DNA of 64,000 bases from Amaranthus tricolor. Taxonomy: Eukaryota > Streptophyta > Magnoliopsida > Caryophyllales > Amaranthaceae. The notes beneath the pieces were generated by a model that searched no databases, had not been told where the DNA came from, and saw only the letters and a list, made by a program, of their open reading frames with translations. Position 1 is the first letter of the stretch; each line of letters starts with the position of its first letter. Location: the NCBI RefSeq assembly GCF_026212465.1, contig NC_080059.1, positions 22,778,159-22,842,158 of the forward strand. The letters are read 5' to 3'. Of the stretch, positions 14,011 through 26,799 are shown piece by piece. Position numbers and translations under genes: made by a program.

Positions 14011-15560
14011 ACAGTAATATATTCCAAATAGTGTTGTGTGCAAAGTTTTGTGCAAAACAAACCAAGTTTGAGCTACTTGATGCGCGAATGTGCGAAAAAA
14101 GCTTAAAAACCCTTAAAATCGCAACTTAACACGTAATTTCTAGAATATGACTATTATTTTAAATTCGAACAACTTCAACACAATAATAAATACCAAATAG
14201 TGTTGTGTGCAAAGTTTCGTGCAAAACAAACCATGTTTGATCGACTTTATCTGCGAAAGTGCCAAATAAGCTTAAAAACCCATAAAATCGCAACTTAACA
14301 CGTAATTTCTTGCATATGACGATGAATTTTCAATTCTAACCGCTTCAACACAATAATATATGCTAATTAGTGTTGTGTTCCAAGTTTCGTGCAAATCAAA
14401 CCATGTTTGAGCTACTTTATGCGCAAAAGTGTCTAAAAAGCTTAAAACCCCATAAAATCGCAACTTAACACGTAATTTCAAGCATATGACTATTATTTTA
14501 AATTCTAACCACTTCAAACAATAATATATACCAAAGAGTGTTATGTGCAAAGTTTTCTGTAAAACACACCAAGTTTGAGCTATTTTATGCGCGAACGAGC
14601 CAAAAAAGCTTAAAAACCCATAAAATCGCAACTTAGCACGGAATTTCTAGCATATGACGATGATTTTAGATTCCAACGACCTCAACACAATAATATATAC
14701 CAAATAGTGTTGTGTGCAAAGTTTCGTGCAAAACAAATCAAGTTTGAGCTAATTTATGCGCGAAAGTGCCTAAAAAGCTTAAAAACCCATAAAATCGCAA
14801 TTTAACACGTAATTTCTAACATATGACTATTATTTTCAATTCTAACCACTTCAACACAATTATATATACCAAATAGTGTTGTGTGCTAAATTTCGTGCAA
14901 AACAAACCAAGTTTGAGCTACTATATGCGCGAAAGTGCCAAGAAAGGTCAAAAACCAATAAAATCGCAACTTAACACGTAATTTCTAGAATATGACTATG
15001 ATTTTCAATTCTAGCCACTTCAACACAGTAATATATACCAAATGTTGTTGTGTGCCAAGTTTCGTGCAAAACAAACCAAGTTAGAGCTAGTTGATGCGCG
15101 AATGTGCCAAAAAAGCTTAAAACCCTTAACATCGCAACTTAACACGTAATTTCTAGCATATGACTATTATTTTAAATTCGAACAACTTCAACACAATAAT
15201 ATCTACCAAATAGTGTTGTGTGCAAAGTTTCGTGCAAAACAAACCATGTTTGATCGACTTTATCCGCGAAAATGCCAAATAAGCTTAAAAACCCCATAAA
15301 ATCGCAACTTAACACGTAATTTCTTGCATATGACGATGAATTTTTAATTCTAACCGCTTCAACACAATAATATATGCTAATTAGTGTTGTGTGCCAAATT
15401 TCGTGCAAATCAAACCAAGTTTGAACTACTTTATGCGCGAAAGTGCCAAAAAACTTGAAAACTAAAATAGCAACATAACACGTAATTTCTAGCAAATGAC
15501 TTTTTTATTGAATTCTAACCATTTCAACACCATAATATGTACCAAATAGTGTTGTGTGCC
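14010..15560. repeat. HOR segment with private variants, re-used at 19.6-21.2 kb (copy 1)
   Basis: It carries rare variants found again 5.6 kb downstream: ATTCCAAATAGTG; TTAGCACGGAATTTC with GATTTTAGATTCCAACGACC; CCAAATGTTGTTGTG; GCTAGTTGATGCGCG; ACTAAAATAGCAAC; GACTTTTTTATTG. Its units are 14230-15242 (6 monomers) and the start of 15243-16596 (8 monomers). The sequence here is clean, unlike the second copy. Confidence 0.8.
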
Positions 15561-16499
15561 AAGTTTCGTGCATAACAAATCAAGTGTGAGCAACTTTATG
15601 CGCGAAAGTGCCAAAAAACGCTTAAAAACTCATAAAATCGCAACTTAACACGTAATTTCTAGCATATGACTATTATTTTCATTTCTAACCACTTCAACAC
15701 AATAATAAATACCATATAGTGTTGTGTGCCAAGTTTCGTGCAAAACAAATCAAGTTTGAGCTACTTTATGCGCAAAAGTGTCTAAAAAGCTTAAAACCCC
15801 ATAAAATCGCAACTTAACACGTAATTTCAAGCATATGACTATTATTTTCAATTCTAACCACTTCAACACAATAATATATACCAAAGAGTGTTATGTGCAA
15901 AGTTTTCTATAAAACACACCAAGTTTGAGCTATTTTATGCGCGAACGAGCCAAAAAAGATTAAAAACCCATAAAATCGCAACTTAGCACATAATTTCAGG
16001 CATATGACGATGATTTTTAATTCCAACCACCTCAACACAATAATATATACCAAATAGTGTTGTGTGCAATGTTTCGTGCAAAAAAAATCAAGTTTGAGCT
16101 AATTTATGCGCGAAAGTGCCTAAAAAGCTTAAAAACCTATAAAATCGCAACTTAGCACGTAATTTCTAGCATATGACGATGATTTTTAATTCTAACCACC
16201 TCAACACAATAATATATAACAAATAGTGTTGTGTGCAAAGTTTCGTGCAAAACAAATCAAGTTTGAGCTAATTTATGCTCGAAAGTGCCTAAAAAGCTTA
16301 AAAACCCATAAAATCGCAACTTAACACGTAATTTCTAGCATATGACTATGATTTTCAATTCTAGCCACTTCAACACACTAATATATACCAAATAGTGTTG
16401 TGTGCTAAATTTCGTGCAAAACAAACCAAGTTTGAGCTACTGTATGCGCGAAAGTGCCAAAAAAGGTCAAAAACCAATAAAATCGCAACTTAACACGTA

Positions 16500-19400
16500 A
16501 TTTCTAGAATATGACTATTATATTTTAAATTCGAACAACTTCAAACACAATAATATATACCAAATAGTGTTGTGTGCAATATTTCGTGCAAAACAAACCA
16601 TGTTTGATCGACTTTATCCGCGAAAGTACCAAATAAGCTTAAAAACCCATAAAATCGCAACTTAACACGTAATTTCTTGCATATGACGATGAATTTTCAA
16701 TTCTAAACCGCTTTAAACACAATAATATATGCTAATTAGTGTTGTGTTCCAAGTTTCGTGCAAATCAAACCAAGTTTGAACTATTTTATGCGCGAAAGTG
16801 CCAAAAAACATAAAAAACCCATAACATTGCAACATAACACGTAATTTCTAGCAAATGACTATAATATTGAATTCTAACCATTTCAACACCATAATATGTA
16901 CCAAATAGTGTTGTGTGCCAAGTTTCGTGCATAACAAATCAAGTGTGAGCAACTTTATGCGCGAAAGTGCCAAAAAAGCTTAGAAACTCATAAAAATCGC
17001 AACTTAACACGTAATTTCTAGCATATGACTATTATTTTCAATTCTAACCACTTCGACACAATAATAAATACGATATAGTGTTGTGTGCCAAGTTTGGTGC
17101 AAAACAAATCAAGTTTGAGCTACTTTATGCGCAAAAGTGTCTAAAAACCTTAAAAACCCATAAAATCGCACCTTAACACGTAATTTCAAGCATATGACTA
17201 TTATTTTCAATTCTAACCACTTCAACACAATAATATATACCAAAGAGTCTTATGTGCAAAGTTTTCTGTAAAACACACCAAGTTTGAGCTATTTTATGGC
17301 GCGAACGAGCCAAAAAGCTTAAAAACCCATAAAATCGCAACTTAGCACGGAATTTCTAGCATATGACGATGATTTTAGATTCCAACGACCTCAACACAAT
17401 AATATATACCAAATAGTGTTGTGTGCAAAGTTTCGTGCAAAACAATATCAAGTTTGAGCTACTTTATGTGCAAAAGTGTCTAAAAAGCTTAAAAAACCCA
17501 TAAAATCGCAACTTAACACATAATTTCAAGCATATGACTATTATTTTCAGTTCTAACCACTTTAACACAATAATATATACCAAAGAGGTGTTATGTGCAA
17601 AGTTTTCTGTAAAAAAACACACCAAGTTGAGCAATTTTATTTGCGAACGAGCCAAAAAAGCTTAAAAACCCATAAAATCGCAACTTAGCACGTAATTTCT
17701 AGCATATGACAATGATTTTTAATTGCAACCACCTCAACACAATAATATATACCAAATAGTGTTGTGTGCAAAGTTTCGTGCAAAACAAATCAAGTTTGAG
17801 CTAATTTATGCACAAAAGTGCCTAAAAAGCTTAAAAACCCATAAAATCGCATACTTAACACTTAATTCTAGTATATGACTATTATTTTCAATTATAACCA
17901 CTTCAACACAATAATATATACCAAATAGTGTTGTGTGCTAAATTTCGTGCAAAACAAACCAAGTTTGAGCTACTATATGCGCGAAAGTGCCAAAAAAGAT
18001 CAAAAAGCAATAAAATCGCAACTTAACCACGTAATTTCTAGAATATGACTATGATTTTAAATACTAGCCACTTCAACACAGTAATATATACCAAATAAGT
18101 GTTGTGTGGCAAGTTTCGTGCAAAACAAACCAAGTTTGAGCTACTTGATACGCGAATGTGCAAAAAAAGCTTAAAAACCCTTAAAATCGCAACTTAACAC
18201 GTAATTTCTAGCATATGACTATTATTTTAAATTTGAACAACTTCAACACAATAATATATACCAAATAGTGTTGTGTGCAAAGTTTCGTGCAAAACAAGCC
18301 ATGTTTGATCGACTTTATCCGCGAAAGTGCAAATAAGCTTAAAAAACCCATAAAAATCGCAACATAACACGTATTTGTTGCATATGACGATGAATTTTCA
18401 ATTCTAACCGCTTCAACACAATAATATATGCTAATTAGTGTTGTGTGCCAAGTTTCGTGCAAATCAATCCAAGTTTGAACTACTTTATGCGCGAAAGTGC
18501 CAAAAAACATAAAAACCCATAAAATCGCAACATAACATGTAATTTTCTAGCAAATGACTATTATATTGAATTCTAACCATTTCAACACCATAATATGTAC
18601 CAAATAGTGTGTGTGCCAAGTTTCGTGCATTAACAAATCAAGTGTGAGCAACTTTATGCGCGAAAATGCCAAAAAAGCTTAAAAACTCATAAAATCGCAA
18701 CTTAACACGTAATTTCTAGCATATGAACTATTATTTTCAATTCTAACCACTTCAACACAATAATATATACCATATAGTGTTGTGTGCCAAGTTTCGTGCA
18801 AAACAAATCAAGTTTGAGCTACTTTATGCGCAAAAGTGTCTAAAAAGCTTAAAAATCCATAAAATCGCAACTTAACACATAATTTTCAAGCATATGACTA
18901 TTATTTTCAATTCTAACCACTTCAACACAATAATATATACCAAAGAGTGTTATGTGCAAAGTTTTCTGTAAAACACACCAAGTTTGAGCTATTTTATGCG
19001 CGAACGAGCCAAAAAAGCTTAAAAACCCATAAAATCGCAACTTAGCACGTAATTTCTAGCATATGATGATGATTTTTAATTCCAACCACCTCAACACAAT
19101 AATATATACCAAATAGTGTTGTGTGCAAAGTTTCGTGCAAAACAAATCAAGTTTGAGCTATTTTATGCGCGAAAGTGCCTAAAAATCTTAAAAACCCATA
19201 AATCGCAACTTAACACGTAATTTCTAGCATATGACTATTATTTTCAATTATAACCACTTCAACACAATAATATATACCAAATAGTGTTGTTGTGCTAAAT
19301 TTCGTGCAAAACAAACCAAGTTTAAGCTACTATATGCGCGACAAGTGCCAAAAAAGGTCAAAACCAATAAAATCGCAACTTAACACGTAATTTCTAGCAT

Positions 19401-21202
19401 ATGACTATTATTTTCAATTCTAGCCACTTCAACACAGTAATATATTCCAAATAGTGTTGTGTGCTAAATTTCGTGCAAAACAAACCAAGTTTGAGCTACT
19501 ATATGCGCGAAAGTGCAAAAAAAGGTCAAAAAACCAATAAAATCGCAACTTAACACGTAATTTCTAGAATATGACTATGATTTTCAATTCTAGCCACTTC
19601 AACACAGTATTAATATTCCAAATAGTGTTGTGTGCAAAGTTTTGTGCAAAACAAACCAAGTTTGAGCTACTTGATGCGCGAATGTGCCAAAAAAGCTTAA
19701 AAACCCCTTAAAATCGCAACTTAACACCGTAATTTCTAGAATATGACTATTATTTAAATTTCGAACAACTTCAACACAATAATAAATACCAAATAGTGTT
19801 GTGTGCAAAGTTTCGTGCAAAACAAACCATGTTTGATCGACTTTATCTGCGAAAGTGCCAAATAAGCTTAAAACCCATAAATCGCAACTTAACACGTAAT
19901 TTCTTGCATATGACGATGAATTTTCAATTCTATTCTAAACCGCTTCAACACAATAATATATGCTAATTAGTGTTGTGTTCCAAGTTTCGTGCAAATTCAA
20001 ACCAAGTTTGAGCTACTTTATGCGCAAAAGTGTCTAAAAAGCTTAAAACCCCATAAAATCGCAACTTAACACGTAATTTCAAGCATATGACTATTATTTT
20101 AAATTCTAACCACTTCAAACCAATAATATATACCAAAGAGTGTTATGTGCAAAGTTTTTCTGTAAAACACACCAAGTTTGAGCTATTTTATGCGCGAACG
20201 AGCCAAAAAAGCTTAAAAACCCATAAAATCGCAACTTAGCACGGAATTTCTAGCATATGAACGATGATTTTAGATTCCAACGACACCTCAACACAATAAT
20301 ATATACCAAATAGTGTTGTGTGCAAAGTTTCGTGCAAAAACAATCAAGTTTGAGCTAATTTATGCGCGAAAGTGCCTAAAAAGCTTAAAAAACCCATAAA
20401 AATCGCAATTTAACACGTAATTTCTAACATATGACTATTATTTTCAATTCTAACCACTTCAACACAATTATATATACCAAATAGTGTTGTGTGCTAAATT
20501 TCGTGCAAAACAAACCAAGTTTGAGCTACTATATGCGCGAAAGTGCCAAGAAAGGTCAAAAACCAATAAAATCGCAACTTAACACGTAATTTCTAGAATA
20601 TGACTATGATTTTCAATTCTAGCCACTATCAACACAGTAATATATACCAAATGTTGTTGTGTGCCAAGTTTCGTGCAAAACAAACCAAGATTTGAGCTAG
20701 TTGATGCGCGAATGTGCCAAAAAAGCTTAAAACCCTTAACATCGCAACTTAACACGTAATTTCTAGCATATGACTATTATTTTAAATTCGAACAACTTCA
20801 ACACAATAATATCTACCAAATAGTGTTGTGTGCAAAGTTTCGTGCAAAACAAACCATGTTTGATCGACATTATATCCGCGAAAATGCCAAATAAGCTTAA
20901 AAAACCCATAAAATCGCAACTTAACACGTAAATTTCTTGCATATGACGATGAATTTTTAATTCTAACCGCTTCAACACAATAATATATGCTAATTAGTGT
21001 TGTTGTGCCAATTTTCGTGCAAATCAAACCAAGTTTGAACTACTTTATGCGCGAAAGTGCCAAAAAACTTGAAAACTAAAAATAGCAACATAACACGTAA
21101 TTTTCTAGCAAATGACTTTTTTATTGAATTTCTAACCATTTCAAACACCATAATATGTACCAAATAGTGTTGTGTGCCAAGTTTCGTGCATAACAAATCA
21201 AG
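16500..21202. repeat. Indel-rich satellite stretch abutting N gap 1
   Basis: The family is the same as upstream, but single-base insertions are frequent. Examples: CTTCAAACACAATAAT near 16541, TTTTATGGCGCG near 17295, GAGGTGTTATG near 17585, a run of seven A in CTGTAAAAAAACAC near 17612, AACACCGTAATT near 19724, GTGTTGTTGTGCC near 20997. Marker spacing grows from multiples of 169 to about 170-171 per monomer (18298, 19826, 20853). About 19.6-21.2 kb is a copy of 14.0-15.56 kb that lengthens steadily. The pattern fits unpolished long-read sequence near a contig end better than biological change. Confidence 0.75.
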
Positions 21203-21302
21203 NNNNNNNNNNNNNNNNNNNNNNNNNNNNNNNNNNNNNNNNNNNNNNNNNNNNNNNNNNNNNNNNNNNNNNNNNNNNNNNNNNNNNNNNNNNNNNNNNN
21301 NN
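21203..21302. other. Assembly gap 1 (100 N)
   Basis: A run of exactly 100 N, the conventional size for a gap of unknown length. The sequence before it stops at monomer phase 37 and resumes at phase 82, so the missing length should be about 44 bp plus a whole number of monomers. 100 does not satisfy that. Orientation is unchanged across the gap. Confidence 0.97.
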
Positions 21303-22177
21303 CCATAAAATCGCAACTTAACACGTAATTTCTAGCATATGACTTTTTCAATTCTAACCACTTCAAAAATAATATATACCAAATAGTGTTGTATGCAAAG
21401 TTTCGTGCAAAACAAACCAAGTTTGAGCTACTTTATGCGCGAAAGTGCCAAAATAACTTAAAAACACATAAAATCGCAACTTAACACGTAATCTCTAGCA
21501 TATGACGATGATTTTTCAATTCTAATCACTTCAACACAATAATATATACTAAATAGAGTGTTGTGTGCAAAATTTCGTGCAAAACAAACCAAGTTTTGAG
21601 CTACTTTATGCGCGAAAGTTCCAAAAAGCTTAATAACCCATAAAATCGCAACTTAACATGTAATTTCAAGCATATGACGATGATTTTCAATTCTAACAAC
21701 TTAAAGACAATAATATATACCAAAGAGTGTTGTGTGCAAAGTTTTGTGCAAAACACACCAAGTTTGAGCTATTTTATCCGCGAAAGTGCCTAAAAAGCAT
21801 TAAAAACCTATAAATTCCGCAACTTAACATGTAATTTCTAGCATATGACGACGATTTTCAATTCTAACCACTTCAACAATAATAAATACCAAATAGTGTT
21901 GTGTGCAAAGTTTCGTGCAAAACAAACCAAGTTTGAGCTACTTTATGCGCGAGAAGTGCCAAAAAAGCTTAAAAACCCATAAAATCGCAACGTTGCAAGT
22001 AATATCTAGCATATGACGATGATTTTCAATTCTAACCACTTCAACACAATAATTATACCAAATAGTGTTGTGTGCAAAGTTTTGTGCAAAACAAACCAAG
22101 TTTGAGCTACTTTATGCGCGAAAGTGCCAAAAAAGCTTAGAAACCCATAAAATCGCAACGTAGCACGTAATATCTAG

Positions 22178-22285
22178 CATATGACGATGATTTTCAATTC
22201 TAACTACTTCAACACAATAATATATACCAAATAGTGTTGTGTGCAAAGTTTTGGCAAATCGACACTAAACACGTTAATTTCTAGC
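22178..22285. repeat. Truncated monomer (~62 bp missing)
   Basis: Successive CATATG sites are only 107 bp apart. Sequence jumps from GTTTTGGCAAA, early in the monomer, to TCGACACTAAACACG, the part after the HindIII region. The AAGTTTGAGC, GCGCG and AAGCTT landmarks are lost. The short shared AAA or CAAA at the join suggests loss between short homologies. Confidence 0.8.
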
Positions 22286-23689
22286 ATATGACGATGATTT
22301 TCAATTCTAACCACTTAACCACAATAATATATACCAAAGAGTGTTGTGTGCAAAGTTTTCTGTAAAACACACCAAGTTTAAGCTATTTTATTCGTGAACG
22401 TGCCAAAAAAGCTTAAAAATCTATAAAATCGCAACTTAACACGTAATTTCTAGCATATGATGATGATTTTTTAATTCCAACCACCTCAACACAATAATAT
22501 ACCAAATACTGATGTGTGCAAAGTTTCGTGCAAAACAAATCAAGTTTCAGCAACTTTATGCGCGAAAGTGCCTAAAAAGCTTAAAAACCCAAGAAATCGC
22601 AACTTAACACGTAATTTCTAGCATATGACTATTATTATTTTAAATTCTAACCACTTCAACACAATAATATATACCAAATAGTGTTGTGTGCAAAGTTTCG
22701 TGCAAAACAAACCATGTTTGATCGACTTTATGCGCGAAAGTGCCAAATAAACTTAAAAACCTAGAAAATCGCAACTTAACACTTAATTTCTTGCATATGA
22801 CGATGAATTTTCAATTCTAACCGCTTCAAAACAATAATATATACCAAATAGTGTTGTGTGCCAAGTTTCGTGGAAAACAAACCAAGTTTGAACTACTTTA
22901 TGCGCGAAAGTGCCAAAAAACTTAAAAACCCATAAAATCGCAACATAACACGTAATTTCTAGCAAATGACTATTATTTTGAATTCTAACCATTTCAACAC
23001 CATAATATGTACCAAATAGTGTTGTGTGCCAAGTTTCGTGCATAACTAATCAAGTGTAAGCTACTTTATGCGCGAAAGTGCCAAAAAAGCTTAAAAAACC
23101 AAAAAATCGCAACTTAACACGTATTTTCTAGCATATGACTATTATTTTCAATTCTAACCACTTCAACACAATAATATATACCATATAGTGTTGTGTGCCA
23201 TGTTTAGTGCAAAACAAACCAAGTTTGAACTACTTTATGCGCGAAAGTATCTAAAAAGCTGAAAAACCCATAAAATCGCAACTTAACACGTAATTTCTAG
23301 CGTATGACTATTATTTTCAATTCTAAGCACATCAATACAATAATATATACCAAATAGTGTTACGTGCTAAGTTTCATGTAAAACAAACAAAAGTTTGAGC
23401 TACTTTATGCGCGAAAGTGCAAAAAAAAGCTTAAAAGCCCATAAAATCGCAACTTAACATGTAATTTCTAGCATATGACTATGATTTTCAATTCTAACCA
23501 CTTCAACACAATAAAATATACCATAAAGTGTTGTGTGCTAAGTTTCATGCAAAACAAATCAAGTTTGAGCTACTTTATGCGCGAAAGTTCCAAAAAAGCT
23601 TTAAAACCCATAAAATCGCTACTTAACACGTAATTTTTTAGCATATAACGATGATATTAAATTCTAACCACTTAAACACAATAATATAT

Positions 23690-23720
23690 ACCAAAAGTAT
23701 TGTACAAAACACACCAAGTT
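23690..23720. repeat. Small internal deletion (~14 bp) in a monomer
   Basis: The copy reads AGTATTGTACAAAACACACC where a sister monomer near 29320 reads AGTATTGTGTGCAAAG then TTTTGTACAAAAC. About 14 bp are missing between two TTG repeats, consistent with slippage between short direct repeats. Confidence 0.65.
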
Positions 23721-24809
23721 TGAGCTATTTTATGCGCGAACGTGCCAAAAAAGCTTAAAAACCCATAAAATCGCAATTTAACACGTAATTTCTAGGATAT
23801 GACGATGATTTTCAATTCTAACCACCTCAACACAATAATATATACCAAATAGTATTGTGTGCAAAGTTTCATGCAAAACAAATCAAGTTTGAGCTACTTT
23901 ATGCGCGAAAGTGCCAAAAAAGCTTAAAAACCCATAAAAACGCAACTTAACACGTAATTTCTAGCATATGACTATTATTTTCAATTCTAACAACTTCAAC
24001 ACAATAATATATACCATATAGTGTTGTGTGCCATGTTTCGTGCAAAACAAATCAAGTTTGAGCTACTTTATGCGCGAAAGTGTCTAAAAAGCTTAAAAAC
24101 CCGTAAAATCGCAACTTAACACGTAATTTCTAGCATATGACAATTATTTTCAATTCAAAGCACTTCAACACAATAATATATACCATATAGTGTTGTGTGT
24201 TAAGTTTTGTGCAAAACAAAACAAGTTTGAGCTACTTTATACGCGAAAGTGCCAAAAAAGCTTAAAAACCAATAAAATCGTAACTTAACACGTAATTCCT
24301 TGCATATGACTATTATATTAAATTCTAACCATTTCAGCACCATAATATGAGCCAAATAGTGTTGTGTGCCAAGTTTCGTGCATAACAAATCAAGTGTGAG
24401 CTATTTTATGCGCGAAAGTGCCAAAAAAGCTTAAAAACCCATAAAATCGCAACTTAACACGTAATTTCTAGCATATGACTATGATTTTCAATTCTAACCA
24501 CTTTAACACAATAATATATACCAAATAGTGTTGTGTGCAAAGTTTCGTGCAAAACAAATCAAGTTTGAGCTACTTTATGCGCGAAAGTGCCGAAAAAGCT
24601 TAAAAACCCAAGAAATCGCAACTTAACACGTAATTTCTAGCATATGACTATTATTTTAAATTCTAACCACTTCAACACAATAATATATACCAAATAGTGT
24701 TGTGTGCAAAGTTTCGTGCAAAACAAACCATGTTTGATCGACTTTATGGGCGAAAGTGCCAAATAAACTTAATAACCCAGAAAATCGCAACTTAACACTT
24801 AATTTCTTG

Positions 24810-24899
24810 CATATGATGATGAATTTTCAATTCTAACCGCTTCAAAACAATAATATATACCAAATAGTTAAAATCGCAACTTAACAAGTAATTTCTAGC
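24810..24899. repeat. Truncated monomer (~80 bp missing)
   Basis: CATATG-type sites at 24810 and 24899 are 89 bp apart. The sequence passes directly from CCAAATAG, the monomer start, to TTAAAATCGCAAC at phase 85 onward, removing the whole first half including GCGCG and AAGCTT. Confidence 0.85.
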
Positions 24900-26799
24900 A
24901 TATGACGATGATTTTCAATTCTAACCACCTCAACACAATAATATATACCAAGTAGTGTTTTGTGCAAAGCTTCGGGCAAAACAAATTAAGTTTGAGCTAC
25001 TTTATGCGCAAAAGTGCCTAAAAAGCTTAAAAACCCGTAAAATGAAAACTTAACACGTAATTTCTAGCATATGACTATTATTTTAAATTCTGACCACTTC
25101 AACACAATAATATATACCAAATAGTGTTGTGTGCAAAGTTTCGTACAAATCAAGCCATGTTTGATCGACTTTATGTGCGAAAGTGCCAAATAGGCTTCAA
25201 AACCCATAAAATCGCAACTTAACACGTAATTTCTTGCATATGACGATGAATTTTCAATTCTAACCGCTTCAACACAATAATATATACCAAATAGTGTTGT
25301 GTGCCAAGTTTCGTGCAAAACAAACCAAGTTTGAACTACTTTATGCGCTAAAGTGCGAAAAAACTTAAAAACCCATAAAATCGCAACATAACACGTAATT
25401 TCAAGCAAATGACTATTATTTTGAATTCTAACAAATTCAACACCATAATATGTACCAAATAGTGTTGTGTGCCAAGTTTCGTGCATAACAAATCAAGTGT
25501 AAGCTACTTTATGCGCGAAAGTGCCGAAAAAGTTTAAAAACCCATAAAATCGCAACTTAACATATAATTTCTAGCGCATGACTATGATTTTCAATTCTAA
25601 CCACTTCAACAATAATATATACCAAATAGTGTTGTGTGCAAAGTTTCATGCAAAACAAACCAAGTTTGAGCTACTTTATGCGCGAAAGTGCCAAAAAAGC
25701 TTAAAAACCCATAAAATCGCAACATAACACGTAATCTCTAGCATATGACGATGATTTTCAATTCTAACCACTTCAACACAATTATATATCCCAAATAGTG
25801 TTGTGTGAAGAGTTTCGTGCAAAACAAACCATGTTTGAGCTACTTTAGGCGCGAAAGTTCCAAAAAAGCTTTAAAACCCATAAAATCGCAACGTAACACG
25901 TAATTTCTAGCATATGACGATGATTTTCAATTCTAACCATTTAAACACAATAATATATACCAAAGAGTGTTGTGTGGAAAGTTTTGTGCAAAACACACCA
26001 ACTTTGAGCTATTTTATGCGCGAACGTGCCAAAAAAGCTTAAAAACCCATAAAATCGCAACTTAACACGTAATTTCTAGCATATGACGACGATTTTCAAT
26101 TCTAACCACCTCAACACAATAATACATACCAAATAGTGTTGTGTGCAAAGTTTCGTGCAAAACAAATCAAGTTTGAGCTACTTTTTGCGCGAAATTCCCT
26201 TAGAGCTTAAAAACCCATAAAATCGCAACTTAACACGTAATTTCTAGCATATGGCTTTTATTTTAAATTTTAACCACTTCAACACATTAATATATACCAA
26301 ATAGTGTAGTGTGCAAAGTTTCGTGCAAAACAAACCATGTTTGATCGACCTTATGCGCGAAAGTGCCAAATAAGCTTAAAAACCAATAAAATCGCAACTT
26401 AACACGTAATTTCTTTCATATGACGATGAATTTTGAATTCTAACCGCTTCAACACAATAATATATTCCAAACGGTGTTGTGTGCCAAGTTTCTTGCAAAA
26501 CAAACTAAATTTGAACTACTTTATGCGCGAAACTGCCAAAAAACTTAAAAACCCATAAAATCGCAACATAACACGTAATTTCTAGAAAATGACTATTATT
26601 TTTAATTCTAACCATTTCAACACCATAATATTTACCAAATAGTGTTGTGTGCCAAGTTTCGTGCATAACAAATCAAGTGTGAGCTATTTTATGCGCGAAA
26701 GTGCCAAAAAAGCCTTAAAAACCCATAAAATCGCAACTTAACACGTAATTTCTAGAATATGACTATTATTTTCAATTCTAACAACTTCAACACAATAAT

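Larger units (their letters stand above)
21303..25063. repeat. Diverged satellite monomers without clear HOR
   Basis: Monomers here differ from one another more than in the left domain, and I find no repeating order of variants. Marker monomers (TTTGATCGACTTTATG) occur at about 22711 and 24727. The GCTAATTAGTG monomer typical of 1-21 kb is absent, and the 2-bp deletion variant CAACAATAAT appears for the first time (near 21870). Two truncated monomers lie here, around 22250 and 24868, and one small internal deletion near 23700. Confidence 0.8.

Noticed and set aside
21303..25063. A transposon or retroelement interrupting the array in the diverged region
   Set aside because: All of it can be aligned by eye to the satellite phase. 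The irregular spots are truncated monomers with no terminal repeats, target-site duplications or coding sequence.
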